Below are positions 46,680-58,311 of a stretch of 64,000 nt of DNA, in pieces. The stretch comes from Bimuria novae-zelandiae CBS 107.79 (taxonomy: Eukaryota > Ascomycota > Dothideomycetes > Pleosporales > Didymosphaeriaceae), in NCBI GenBank assembly GCA_010015655.1, contig ML976741.1:1-64000 (forward strand), given 5' to 3'. The notes beneath the pieces are model-generated. The model made no database searches. It saw nothing but the letters and a program-made list of their open reading frames with translations, and was not told the DNA's origin. Position 1 is the first letter of the stretch. Every line of letters starts with the position of its first letter. The translations under genes and the position numbers were made by a program.

Positions 46680-48150
46680 AACTCTTATTAAATTACACTA
46701 ATTACAGGCCCACATTCAAAATGCTATTATAAAGTATACCTAAACAAAGGATCGCTCGTAGTACCTAAATAAGACAATCTATAAGGACTAGTACGCTAAC
46801 CAAGATTTTAATATCGCTAACGCCACCGTTAATACAGACAAACTTAATACTATAGTTATTAACTAGATAATACAGGTAGAAGAAAATAACATATTCGACC
46901 TGTTTCTACTACTTAAGTTTAAGGAGCATTTTAAGAATTTTACCTGCAATTTCTTTAACAGCATTAATAAGCGTATTTAAAAAGCACTTAAAGAGCTCCT
47001 CCGCTAGTAAGGCATCTACATTAAGTAGGGTAATAGTAATAATCTCCCTAACTAATTCGCAGAACTCCTTATATTGACCACTGTTTTAAAATAGCCCGCT
47101 AAGTATCTTAAGCTTATAAGGCTCTGCGAAGGCTTTAAGTGCCACTAGATTATAGATAATAAAGAATAATAGTGGCAGCAGCGAGCTCCGCTAGGTGGAG
47201 GATTATTATTATTATTATAACCTGGATTTACGCCTGTGCAGAATAACTCTTATTTGCTTACTAACCTTGCTAAGTTATACACGCCGGAGCAGAAGTATTT
47301 AGGTGATAAATATAATATCCTTAAGATAAAGATTAAGGTGTTTAACGACCTCTGCACTAAGGTTAGGATTAATAAGGATAAGTAGTATAAAATAGCACTC
47401 TCTATTATGCTCACTAGCTAAGCGCTTTAGTATTACTACGATTACATTGCTCCCTAGGCGCTTACGCTTACTTATAATATAATGCTTAATAAGCTGCGCA
47501 CGTACTTTAACACCACACAAGCTTACTAGATGTACCTCTAGGAGTGGCATAGCACTACGCTTAAGAGCGTTATAACTACTAACCCTAAGAAAGACCCTAT
47601 AGAGTGTCTTAAAATAGTTATTAGTAAGATAAACATGCTCTATCAGGCACTATCACAGGACTAGGGTAAGAGCTATAATTAGTATTTACTTACGCAATAG
47701 CTCCTTAGCGCATGTTATAGTATTAAAGCAACAACTATAGCTTGCTTAAAGCTAGCGACTATATTTAAAGGTGTCGCTGCAGATCTCCGCAACGCAGTTA
47801 GCATGTAGTTAAGCTATTATCCTAATAGCTAGTTTCTATTACGAGATGCAGATGAGCAGTATTACACTAATCGCCGCTATATTTATAATAATTAACAAGC
47901 TATAGAATTATTAGATAATAACTACTATAGTTACCACTATTAAGGTTAAGGCAGATCGCGCGGCAATTAATTTAATAATAATAACTATTAGTTAAACTAC
48001 TTAGGTAATCGCTGTAATAAGACATACTTTATCTATAAGTAGCCTAAGTGCTAGTTAACTCGACACTTAAAGAAGGAGCGCATGGAGCATCGCCAACGCT
48101 ATAACTAATACGCTTAAGATAATTCTAATACCTTAAGCTATAAAGTGTTT
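46680..48150 (+). pseudogene. Copia M gag/nucleocapsid remnant
   Basis: The capsid region can be followed through stops. The nucleocapsid at about 48010-48090 reads TYFIYKQPKC.LTRHLKKER, the zinc-binding CFVC..CWST..H motif with Cys-to-Tyr and Trp-to-stop changes. Confidence 0.65.
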
Positions 48151-48379
48151 CTCGCCGGCTATAAAGGCATAGAGCTTAAAGACAGCGACGGTAGCGATAA
48201 TAATGCCAGTAATAATAACATTAAAGCATATTTTACTAACTAAGTCTACTTAACTGCATCCTGTGGTAAGGTTAACAGCGACGCTATTATTTCTAGCCTT
48301 AATAACGCTGCCGCACTTCATGCAATTACAGGCGATAATTTTTATATTTCTAGCAAAGTAAATAAAGATACTTAACTCT

Positions 48380-49900
48380 TCTTATTTAATTCACGCTACG
48401 GCGTAGATATCTTTTAAGGTATTATACTTGACACTAGTGCAGCTAGTGTCTTAACTGCTAGTAAGACATAAGTAAAGGCGCTGCAGCTTATCTAACCGTC
48501 TATAGTTATTAATAAGTCCACCGCAGGACGTTATCGAATCTAATTTAGAGATAATTTAGAGTGTTTCTTCCTTAGCGACATTAATGTTAGCACGCTATTT
48601 GGTATAATTACTTTTATAGTAATGCTAACTAATACACTATTTCTGCTCTACTTGAATAATATAGATTATTATAGTATCTTCTTTAACAACATCGACAATA
48701 TGCTCGTTCAAGGTGGCAAAGAATTCCTAATTGTCCGTAAATAGGGACATCTATAGCTCCTGCTTAATAAATAAGAGACTATTGTCTACTACTTAACTAA
48801 GACTAAGCTGCGCTAGCTTTACTAACGCTTTAGTTATCCTGCTACTAGACGACTGCACAAGATCCTTAGCAAAGCAGGCTATAAAGATATTAATAAAGAC
48901 ATTATTAATCGCATTAATAAGTACTATCACTAGTGTCAAATCTATAGCAAAACACCTGGCCGTTTCCGCTTTACTATCCGCGATAACATGGACTTCAACT
49001 CATGCGTTATTGTTAATGTAATATACATTAATTAGAAACCAGTACTCCACGTAGTTAATAAAGCCACAGCTTTTTAAGCTACTCGATTTATACTAAATAT
49101 CTAGGTAAACACTACTTAGGATCTCCTTCGCGCCATGTGAATTAACATGTACGTTAGTTCTCCTAACGTTATTAAGATAGATGCTGGCAAGAACTTTATT
49201 ACTAACGAGTTTATTAATAACGCCACGTCACTTATAATTAAGGTTAAGGAAGTCCCGGTAGAGGCACATTATTTAATTAGCAAGATTAAGCGCTATTATG
49301 CTCCTATTTGCCGTACTTATAGGGTAATCTCTGCAGACGTTGGACGCACAACCACTCCCAAACATATCTTATAGATAGCTATTAAGGCTGTTAATAACAC
49401 CGCAGGTCCTAATAGACTTATCCCGACTCTTCTCGTCTTTAGAGCATATCCTCGCCTATTAAAGAAATTACCACTATTGCCATTTATTACCGCCCGCAGC
49501 GCTATAGTGCGTAAAGAAATAGCTAAAGTGCGCAAGATTAAGGCAAAGCGCTAAGTTAATAAGGCTCTTATAACTCGTAATAGTCCTAACGCAACTAATG
49601 TCTTACTATTACTTATTTTAAGTAGCGTTAAGGTCTAGTAGGAGAACTATAGATAGTCTAGCCCGCATTAGATAATCGCCCTCCACGTTAACAAGCAATC
49701 CGTGGTTATCGAAATTAATAATAAATAAGTCACCTTCCGTATCACCGCAGTACGCCCGTATTATGCAGACAATACGACTATTATTACCCCTCCCGCAAAG
49801 GGCGAGGACAATAGTAGCTCTAATAATAATTTTACTCCTATTATAGAGGAGCCCGCGCCCAAGCGTAAGCGCGGTAGGCTAAAAGGCTTAAAAAATAAGC
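48380..49900 (+). pseudogene. Copia M protease and integrase remnant
   Basis: Protease: ILDTSAASVLTA near 48427-48462. Integrase zinc finger YYH.CQIYSKTPGRFRF near 48915-48970, first Asp in NMDFNSCVIVNV (near 48990), second in IKIDAGKNF (49170-49195). The expected Glu has become Lys in LISKIKRYYAPICRTY (49275-49320), where B retains VERYYA. The C-terminal domain AIKAVNNTAG..RLIPTLLV at 49380-49430 is still well preserved. Part of the frame is open (49147-49374). Confidence 0.8.
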
Positions 49901-49999
49901 CAAAACCTAATAAAGTTATAACTACTATAGTTAACCTTAATTAACGTAAGCGTGATAATCTTGTCCTAGCTAAGAAGCTATAAGCAGTCGGCAAGATTA

Positions 50000-50900
50000 C
50001 AACACTAAGATAACTATTTAAAGTATCTATAAAGGTAAAGATTAACGCCCTTATAATATAAGGTGTCTTTCGCTTTAAGAAGTATAGTCCTTACTATTAT
50101 AATAAGATCCGCATCTTTAAGTCACGTATTATTAATAAAGTTAAGGGCAAGACTACTAATCGCTTATACAAGAAGTCCCGTCTTGTTATCTAAGGATACG
50201 CTAATAATAATAAGAAGCTTGTCCTAATATAGTCTCCTACCATTTAGCGTGCAAGCCAGCGTGTGATTATCGCTCTAGCACCATCACTATTAAAGCTGGG
50301 CATGTACCTCTGGCTCCGTGACATTACTTAGGCCTATACGCAATTGGATGATCCACTCCAGCGTACTATTATGGCTAACATACCAGCCCAGCTTAAGGAA
50401 AGTTATCTAACAAACATAGTTATAGTTATTATTAAGCCGCTATACGGCATTGCTAAAGCAGGTGCCTATTGGTGGTTAACGTATAATAAACACCACACCG
50501 AGACTCTCTACATAGTAATATCCACTTATAATCTATGCCTGCTTATTAGTAAGGCTAATAGTAAGTGCTTTAGCATTATTGGCATGCAAACTAACGACAC
50601 GCTTAGTTTGTCTAATAAAGCTTTTACAGACCTTAAGGACTAAGAGCTGCGTTTTAAGGCTAAGCCTAAGTAGTTTTTCTTACTAGACGCGCAAATCGAC
50701 TTTAACAGCTACATTATTAAGCTTAATAATAATAATTGCGCCATTACTCTACGCCAGAAGAAGCACGGCGAGAAGCTAGAAATAGCTAATAATAAGTAAT
50801 TATACATTTAATAGCGCGCTTGAGGTACTTATATTATAATAATCTGTTAACCTAAGGCGAGCTTCGACCTCGCCGCCGTAGCCTAAGCAAGTGAGCCCAT
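50000..50900 (+). pseudogene. Copia M reverse transcriptase remnant
   Basis: An open frame of 99 codons (50344-50643) contains LKESYLTNIVIVIIKPLYGI, AKAGAYWW and IIGMQTNDTLSLSNKAF. The active site at about 50586-50600 is MQTND where the clade has MQTDD: one Asp lost. It continues RFKAKPK and LLDAQIDFNSYIIKL. Confidence 0.85.
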
Positions 50901-50999
50901 AAAAGAAGAAATTACTAGATTAAATAAGCGTATTATCTAGTAGAAGGAGAATATTACTCGCGGCCTTAACTTTATCCTACTAGACTTAAGCAACTTAAA

Positions 51000-51560
51000 G
51001 CTATACGCCTTTATTAACGCATTATTTACTAATAATAAGAACATATTATTATAAATAGGCTTCGTAATCACGCTTGGTAATAAGACTAAAGATAGCAATT
51101 ATAACTTTAAGTTTACTAGTAATATTATTTACTAGTTATCTGTTAAGTGTAAGCGCGTTACTCGCAGCGTTCTTGCATCTAAGATCTACGCAATGGCCTA
51201 TAAAGTTAACACTATAATTACAATTAGTAGAATAATTAACATAATTATGTAGTAACTTAACCTCCCTAATGTCTCTATTGTCGTGTGCACTAACTCACGC
51301 TTCTTATATAATTACCTTATTAAGCTTGGCACTACTAAGGAGAAGCGCCTTATAATTAACATTATGGCTCTGCGTAAGGCCTATAAGCGTAATAATCTTA
51401 TAGACATCCGCTAGATTAATAGACGTGACAATCTAGCAGACTTAATAACTAAGGCTAGCTCTAACTTAGCTATAGAGCATCTTATTAACTATAACTAGCT
51501 TAAGCTTCGCGTGCAAGGCTAGGTCAATCGTGCTAAAATTAACACCCTAGAGTATAATTA
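51000..51560 (+). pseudogene. Copia M RNase H remnant
   Basis: VVCTNSRFLYNYLIKLGTTK and EKRLIINIMALRKAYKRNNL at about 51270-51400 match the B RNase H (CTDSYSLYE): Asp and Glu residues are changed to Asn. The tail DNLADLITKAS follows near 51430-51460. Confidence 0.8.
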
Positions 51561-51734
51561 TAATAGCAAGAAGTAGTAAGTCTGCAAAAGGAGTAGCGAG
51601 ATAGGCACTAAGAGGACGCGCACTAGCGCTAGTCCGGTTAGAAAACTAGCAACTATTACAGATTGTGTTTTATTGCAGATTTAAGCGTTCTGGGCTAAAC
51701 TGGCCACATGTAGCATAAAAGAAAAGATAGCCAG

Positions 51735-51976
51735 TGTTAGCTTCAAACCTACGCAACACTACTATAGCTTTTACCACTATATAGTTTGCCTATAGTTTAT
51801 TACGCAGTTTGCCTGTAGTTTATTGCGCTAGTCCTAATTAGGCTAGCAGGGGACAAACCACGCTCGATAAATACTTCTTATAACAGCCCACCACAATAGA
51901 TCTGCAATCAAGAATCAAATCAATACCATATCGTTGCAATAAAGTCTTGATCCAATAGCCTATTACCGTATCAACA
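51735..51976 (+). repeat. 3' LTR of Copia M
   Basis: 242 bp, partner of 46158-46400; it carries several G-to-A changes absent in the other copy and vice versa. Confidence 0.95.
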
Positions 51977-51981
51977 ATGCT

Positions 51982-53104
51982 TCTAATCCTTTAACTAATT
52001 AGCTAGCTAATTAGCTAGCTAAGCAACACCTAGAGTAGTAAATATGTTTAGTCCTAAAGTAATTAGTTAAGTCTGTTAATAGTACAAAGTAAAATTAGCT
52101 ACTAGATTAAAAATACTAATAAAGTCTTTACTAGTCTATTCTGCTATAATAAGCGCTAATAGCTAACTAGATAACTAGCTATTATCTAGACCTTTAATTA
52201 ATAGGATAAAGTCTTCTTGCGCTTAGTTACTATAGACCTTTAGCATGCCTACTTAAATTATAAAACGCTGTCTTTATCTAGTTCTAAAACTAGTTATTAA
52301 GGTTCGCTTTTTGTAGTTAATTTTTTAACGCCTAATAACGTGCTTAGAGCTAAGCAATACGCTTACCCTAGCTAAAATAAAAATACTTTATTAGAGTTTT
52401 TAGTCGCTTATATATGCTCGAGCAGTTGGCCATTAGATAGATATATTATAATCTAATTATTTTATTAATCTACTTTATAAAGTTACTAAGAGCCTTTTTT
52501 TTCTGTCACTATTTAGCTATCGCATACTAATAGTCCTTTTACTAAAGCTTGTATCTTCTTAGTTCCTAATTAGTAAGATCTAGGATAGTAACTTCTTTAG
52601 TATCTTCTTAATTACCTGCTGCGCCACCTACTACTACGCCACCCCCTATGCCCCGTGCGCTCCCTACGACGCTACTTGCTTTACTACTTCTTGTAATTCT
52701 TAGTCTATAAAATTCTTTTAGCTTAAGCCTTCTAGGCTTTTCTGTTTCTTACCTAAAGACTTTATTATAGCTTAGTAATAAATTAATATATTCCTAAATA
52801 TAGTTCCTAACTACGTAATTCTTTCTTAGGAATATTTATTTTGGCTAATCCTTAGGTTTATTAAGTAAAACTATTTTTTTCGTAATTAGTAAATCTAATT
52901 TAATTACTATTCCCGTAAAATATAGCGTCTATAATTTATACGATAATAATTCTCTAATAATAAGATTTTAACTAGCGCTAATCCTAGATAATTCACGTCT
53001 CTTAACTAATTATCTAGTAATAACAAGGTCTACTTTAATGACGTAACAACTAACTAGGTCTGCAAAAATAGATCCTACGATAAGCTATAAACGTAGCGAT
53101 TGTC
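51982..53104 (-). pseudogene. Copia L gag remnant, 5' part
   Basis: Continuation of L beyond M, up to its 5' LTR. Mostly TpA-rich without a readable domain. A G+C-rich patch at 52615-52680 (ccacctactactacgccacc) may be a Gly-rich gag linker. Assigned by position and orientation. Confidence 0.45.
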
Positions 53105-53125
53105 GAAGGCTTTCGGGCTTATAAC
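53105..53125 (-). promoter_or_regulatory. Primer-binding site of Copia L
   Basis: The minus strand reads GTTATAAGCCCGAAAGCC directly inside the LTR. The core GTTATRAGCCC equals that of F and G, i.e. the complement of the initiator tRNA-Met anticodon loop with one G-to-A change. Confidence 0.65.
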
Positions 53126-53257
53126 TATAAGGAAGAAAAGAGCTGCGTTTCTTTCTCTATAGTAGAAATAACCTACATATATATATACGTTGGATCCAGC
53201 CAAGAGTCTAGGCATGGAACCTGATAGAATCGAAGCTAATAGAATTATACCGTAATA
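53126..53257 (-). repeat. 5' LTR of Copia L
   Basis: 132 bp; TG reads TA and the final ACA reads ATA, RIP-type changes. Followed by the duplicated GATTT. Confidence 0.95.
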
Positions 53258-53399
53258 GATTTAGCTCTGATCTATTAGGCTACCTCTACGGATATACAAT
53301 TAAGTTAGATAGAGGACCTTAATCCTTAATACTATTAAGTCGTTATTACTATATTAGAATCTAGCTAGATAAACAATTAGATAGGCCTTATATAACTTT
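53258..53399 (+). pseudogene. Pogo-type transposon K, segment 2
   Basis: Middle of the K transposase between L and C. Readable as ALIY.ATSTDIQLS.IEDLNP (family: IYQ..S..IQ.SWVED), then VVITILESS.INN.IGLI. It joins segment 1 through the GATTT duplication and segment 3 through ACTTT. Confidence 0.8.
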
Positions 53400-53493
53400 T
53401 GTTAGATAGAATAAGCTGCGGTGAGGTCAGATCTGTACAATCGAGCAGGGACCACTTGGCTTGGCACACTAGCAAAATATCCGAAACCAACTA
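53400..53493 (+). repeat. 5' LTR of Copia C, visible part
   Basis: Starts TGTTAGATAGAATAAGC and is almost identical to 58312-58405 up to the gap. The open frames spanning the gap are artefacts of Ns. Confidence 0.9.
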
Positions 53494-54433
53494 NNNNNNN
53501 NNNNNNNNNNNNNNNNNNNNNNNNNNNNNNNNNNNNNNNNNNNNNNNNNNNNNNNNNNNNNNNNNNNNNNNNNNNNNNNNNNNNNNNNNNNNNNNNNNNN
53601 NNNNNNNNNNNNNNNNNNNNNNNNNNNNNNNNNNNNNNNNNNNNNNNNNNNNNNNNNNNNNNNNNNNNNNNNNNNNNNNNNNNNNNNNNNNNNNNNNNNN
53701 NNNNNNNNNNNNNNNNNNNNNNNNNNNNNNNNNNNNNNNNNNNNNNNNNNNNNNNNNNNNNNNNNNNNNNNNNNNNNNNNNNNNNNNNNNNNNNNNNNNN
53801 NNNNNNNNNNNNNNNNNNNNNNNNNNNNNNNNNNNNNNNNNNNNNNNNNNNNNNNNNNNNNNNNNNNNNNNNNNNNNNNNNNNNNNNNNNNNNNNNNNNN
53901 NNNNNNNNNNNNNNNNNNNNNNNNNNNNNNNNNNNNNNNNNNNNNNNNNNNNNNNNNNNNNNNNNNNNNNNNNNNNNNNNNNNNNNNNNNNNNNNNNNNN
54001 NNNNNNNNNNNNNNNNNNNNNNNNNNNNNNNNNNNNNNNNNNNNNNNNNNNNNNNNNNNNNNNNNNNNNNNNNNNNNNNNNNNNNNNNNNNNNNNNNNNN
54101 NNNNNNNNNNNNNNNNNNNNNNNNNNNNNNNNNNNNNNNNNNNNNNNNNNNNNNNNNNNNNNNNNNNNNNNNNNNNNNNNNNNNNNNNNNNNNNNNNNNN
54201 NNNNNNNNNNNNNNNNNNNNNNNNNNNNNNNNNNNNNNNNNNNNNNNNNNNNNNNNNNNNNNNNNNNNNNNNNNNNNNNNNNNNNNNNNNNNNNNNNNNN
54301 NNNNNNNNNNNNNNNNNNNNNNNNNNNNNNNNNNNNNNNNNNNNNNNNNNNNNNNNNNNNNNNNNNNNNNNNNNNNNNNNNNNNNNNNNNNNNNNNNNNN
54401 NNNNNNNNNNNNNNNNNNNNNNNNNNNNNNNNN
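53494..54433. other. Assembly gap (940 N)
   Basis: Run of undetermined bases inside the 5' LTR/leader/gag part of Copia C. The true length is unknown. The break falls in a repeat present several times in this window. Confidence 0.99.
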
Positions 54434-56250
54434 AAAAGCGCGTTATTAAAACAAAACTAAGGTAGACCTCGTAATTAACGTACAGCGGGCAGGAAAACTA
54501 CCACGCTTAAATAGCCTGTAGATTTAGAGCCTACTGCTATAAGAGGAGCAAAATGCCCTGCATGTAAACAACGCCATAGTATAAGGGACTGCTATTATAT
54601 TAATCCAGACAAGACTCCTGAATAGTAGAAACCAAACGAGACTATTAGCGAGCTTATATAATTTAAGCGTGAAAAAGACGCAACGTTCTAGGGGCTAATT
54701 CGCGGATAAAGTAGGACCTAATTAAGAACACTAATTATAAAATAATCGCACACTCTAACGCCCGAGATCCTTAAAGATTAACTAGAGGGCTAGAGAATTG
54801 CTGCTACTAAAGCAGCTTTTAACTTAGTAGTAGAAGGGAAAGATACTACTAACTATCTACTATAAAAGTTATTTATCCTTAACTTAGGATTAACCTGCTA
54901 TATTACTAACAACCCTAATCGCATCTATAGTTTCCGACCACCACTACCCGGAGACTATATATGGGCCGGAAATTCCAAAGTGTGGATTAGAGGATATGGG
55001 TCTATTAACCTTACTCTAAAGAACAACACTAGAATAACAAAATTAATCTTGCAAGATGTAGCTATTTGCCTAGACCTATTATATAACTTAGTGTTATTCT
55101 AACTATTAAGGCACAAAGGGATCTGGTGGGACATATAAACAGACCTAACCACTCTTTAAGGAGCTAAGAACAGAGCTATTATAATTATAATTAAGATATT
55201 TAGACAGTGGGTGCTAGAATACAATCCGCTACCACCTGCCACATATCACACACACAAGATCACTACAAGAACCAAAAAAGGACCGTAAAAGGCCTTAGCT
55301 ATGCTGTGGCACAAAAGACTAGGATACCTAGGCCTAGTAGCTATTAAACACCTAGTGTAGCAAACTAAAGGGGTGCGTGTTAAAGGCATTATAACTGTGG
55401 AATGCAACTCATGCGGGAGAGCAAAGTCTAGACAATAGATAAGCCGCGCCCCACGAATAAACGAAGATGGACCTAGAGAGAGGCTTAGCATTAACTTCCA
55501 CACATACGAGATCTAAGGAGTCACCAAAAAGAAGAGTTAATTACTAATTACTAATAAGTTTTTAGGTATGTAATAGGACCTCTACTTTACGGATTACTAA
55601 ATAGCAAAGTTAATTATTAATGCCCTTTTAGTATTTATCTTATTCCTTAAGAACCACTACAACATCTCTGTTAAGACTATTAAAGCAGACAACGAGATCG
55701 CTATAGTTAAACTAAAAGTTAAGAAATAGTTAATAACCTAAGGAATAATTATAGAGCCTTTCGCACTAGATACATAATTATAAAATAGAGGCGTAGAACG
55801 CTTAGGGGGTGTAAATAAGGAGAAAGCTCGTGCCATGTAACTTAATGCTAACCTATCCTAGGAGCTATAGCCTGAGATTACAAGAGCCGCTGTATACCTC
55901 TATAATCGAACACTAAACTATGTAAATTACTAGAAAACACCATACGAGATATTCTTCACACGAGTCGCTTTTAGTAATGGGATAGTCACGTTACTACAAA
56001 AACCTAATATTACACACTTAAAAGCGTACGGCTGCAAGGCATTTGCAATAACTAATAATACTTACTAAGGCAAATCACGCCTACAACGTCTTGACCCGAA
56101 GGCATAGATTGGTTATCTAGTTAGATACCAATTATCAAACATCTACCGAATATGGATACCGTCACTTGGCAAAGTGATAAGTACCCAGGACGTTGTCTTT
56201 AATAAAGAGTTAGTATTTAATAGGAAAATTAAGGACCTTATAGATAGTCT
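54434..56250 (+). pseudogene. Copia C gag end, protease and integrase remnant
   Basis: After the gap, a nucleocapsid-like segment lies near 54540-54600. Integrase: LWHKRLGYLGLVAIKHLV at about 55305-55360, GVRVKGIITVECNSCGRAK at 55371-55430, then the core with TIKADNEIAI (second Asp, near 55690) and AYGCKAFAITNNTY near 56030. It ends IGYLVRYQLSNIYRIWIPS and ISTQDVVFNKE near 56110-56210. The minus-strand frame at 55246-55503 is antisense. Confidence 0.8.
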
Positions 56251-56689
56251 TATGCACAGCACGCTTCAAGAAATAGTAACGTACGTAAGAACTATTAAGT
56301 TGCCAACTCTTACCTAATAATCACAAACAGACTCCTTTTATAAGGATAAAGCCACTGTAGATTTGTTAGAATAACAAGATAAAGCAGATCCACCAGGCTA
56401 CTATTAAGGAAGGAAGATTAGGGATAGCTACTTAACTCCTCTAACTACACCACCACCTGTCGCGTTACTTGCATAGTTAATGGCTAGAGACTAAACAAGT
56501 CTAACGTAACAAGCGTCCTTTATAACTATCCCCTAGGCAGTAGCTTTCATGGCGGGAACCTAAGCTGGCCGTGTTAGAAAATATAAAAGAGAAGTTATAA
56601 ATAAGGCTAAGATAATAAGAATGCTTGCTAAAGGCTTAAAGCCCTATTAAAGTTAACTTCTACCTCTACTAACGTGCCGAACTAAGCTT

Positions 56690-57440
56690 AAGGATTACCT
56701 AATAGGCGAGATATTCTAAGAGGCTAAGCAAGTGCACCTCGTAAGCTACTAAAAGATAAAATTATAGTTAGAAATTTTAGTAAAGAAGATTAAACTAACA
56801 GGATAGCAGATCCTTAACTATATATAGGTATACACCTATAAACTTAATAAGCACTATCGCTTGCTAAAGTGCAAGACGCGACTAGTTGTCTAAGGCAATT
56901 AGCAATAAAATATTACCTCGCAAGACACTTACGCAGCCACGCTTGCCAGCCAGTTATTCCGAATAATGATGGCAATAGCAGCTTACTATAATATGGGGCT
57001 CACGCAGTACGACGTCACCAACGCTTTTATCCACGCAACAATAGATTGAGAGGTGTACATAAGAATGCCTTAGGGTTATTAGAAGCCTGGAACAATATTA
57101 TAAGTAAATAAAGCACTATACGGCCTTTGCATTTTACTACTCCTCTAGCAAAAAGAATTTACGACAACGCTTAAAGCGCTAGGCTTCTAGATAGTGCCTT
57201 ACGAGCCATGCTGCCTAATTAAAGATAGAGTTATTATATTCTTCTACGTTGACGACATTATACTCGCGTACCACAAGGACAAAAAACAAGAAGCTTAATA
57301 AGTAATTAAACGCTTATAAGATAAGTACACTCTTACTAGAGGAAACAACCTTTAATAGTTTCTTAGTATAGAGGTTGTACGGGACTAAACAAGCTATAAA
57401 ATTTAACTATCACAGGCTTCCTATTCGGACAAGATTAGCC
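56690..57440 (+). pseudogene. Copia C reverse transcriptase
   Basis: Begins KHYRLLKCKTRLVV near 56845. Then QDTYAATLASQLFRIMMAIA near 56925, LTQYDVTNAFIHATID near 57000 and VNKALYGLC near 57110. The active site VIIFFYVDDIILAYHKD is intact (YVDD at 57245-57256). Scattered TAG/TAA stops disable it. Confidence 0.88.
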
Positions 57441-57539
57441 GACTAGCAGATAAGATAAACATTTAACATGACACTCTAATAGCTGCGATTAAATTACTAC
57501 TAAGGAAAGGGTTGGCAACACTAACTAAGATTAATAAAT

Positions 57540-58260
57540 TTTAACGTAAGATTAGATCGCTGCTCTTTGCTATAGTTACTACCAGGCCAGACATTGCCTT
57601 TGCAACATCACGATTAGCTCGATTTCTGTTAAACCTAGGGACTGAGCACTAAGACGCAGCAGACCGAGTTCTCCTATACTTTTAAAGCATAAAGCAGCGA
57701 GCCCTATAGCTTAGAGGTGACACTAGACTTTAGATTGTAAGCGATGCATTATTTGCTGATAATATAATAGACCGCAAGAGCTCCTAAGGTTACGCTATTA
57801 AGCTCTTTAGCGGTCTTATCGCCTGAAAAGCAAATAAACAAGACACTATAATAATATTAACTACTAAGGCCGAGCTGCTAGCTCTCTCTTAGGTAGCTAA
57901 GGAAGCACTCTTTGTCTTAAGACTACTTTAAGAACTTAAGATTAAACTAGACGCGTGCATAGTCACTATTTAGTGTAATAATAAACAAACTATACGCCTA
58001 GTAACTAAGGAGGTTTCCCGCCTCCAAACTAAACTTCGGCATGTGGACGTCCACAACCACTAGATCCGACAAGAAGTATTTATAGGCAGGATTAAGGTAG
58101 AGCATGTGTAGTTAGCGGACATAATTACTAATAGCCTTACAAAGGTGCTCTTTAAGAGCAAGTAGGAGGGTTTTCTCTAATAACTTAGATTAGTTAATGT
58201 AGAGACCAAAGAGGTAACAAATACTGTGCCTCTTAAGGAGATTTAAGAGCAACTTAAAGA
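57540..58260 (+). pseudogene. Copia C RNase H remnant
   Basis: RPDIAFATSRLARFLLN near 57590 (connection), SDALFADNI.DRKSS near 57740 (Asp kept), ILTTKAELLALS near 57865 and CNNKQTIRLV near 57975. The tail ADIITNSLTKVLF is near 58115 and KLRLVNVETKEVTN near 58185. It ends in a polypurine stretch ctaaaggggtg beside the LTR. Confidence 0.85.
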
Positions 58261-58311
58261 CCTTATAATTGCATAAGTGCTAGCTTAAAGAGTTTCCAAG
58301 CTAAAGGGGTG

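Larger units (their letters stand above)
46158..51976 (+). mobile_element. Complete Copia element M (same clade as B)
   Basis: LTRs of 243 and 242 bp (TGTTGGCTTC..TATCAACA) and a perfect duplication ATGCT (46153-46157, 51977-51981), plus orientation, inserted in the gag of L. Gag, integrase, RT and RNase H follow in Copia order. It shares with B the CFVC..CWST nucleocapsid, MQTDD-type RT and the priming sequence. Confidence 0.95.
41975..53257 (-). mobile_element. Copia element L, with nested M
   Basis: Two 132-bp LTRs (TGTGAGGAAG..CCGTAACA) and a perfect duplication GATTT (41970-41974, 53258-53262), inserted in transposon K. Minus orientation: the polypurine complement caccccccc follows the left LTR and the primer-binding site adjoins the right LTR. 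Its own sequence is 42107-46157 plus 51982-53125, strongly RIP-mutated; M (46158-51976) sits inside. Confidence 0.93.

Noticed and set aside
53399..54460. Two open frames of 342-353 codons on the plus strand
   Set aside because: They consist almost entirely of Ns; the real bases are LTR sequence of Copia C.
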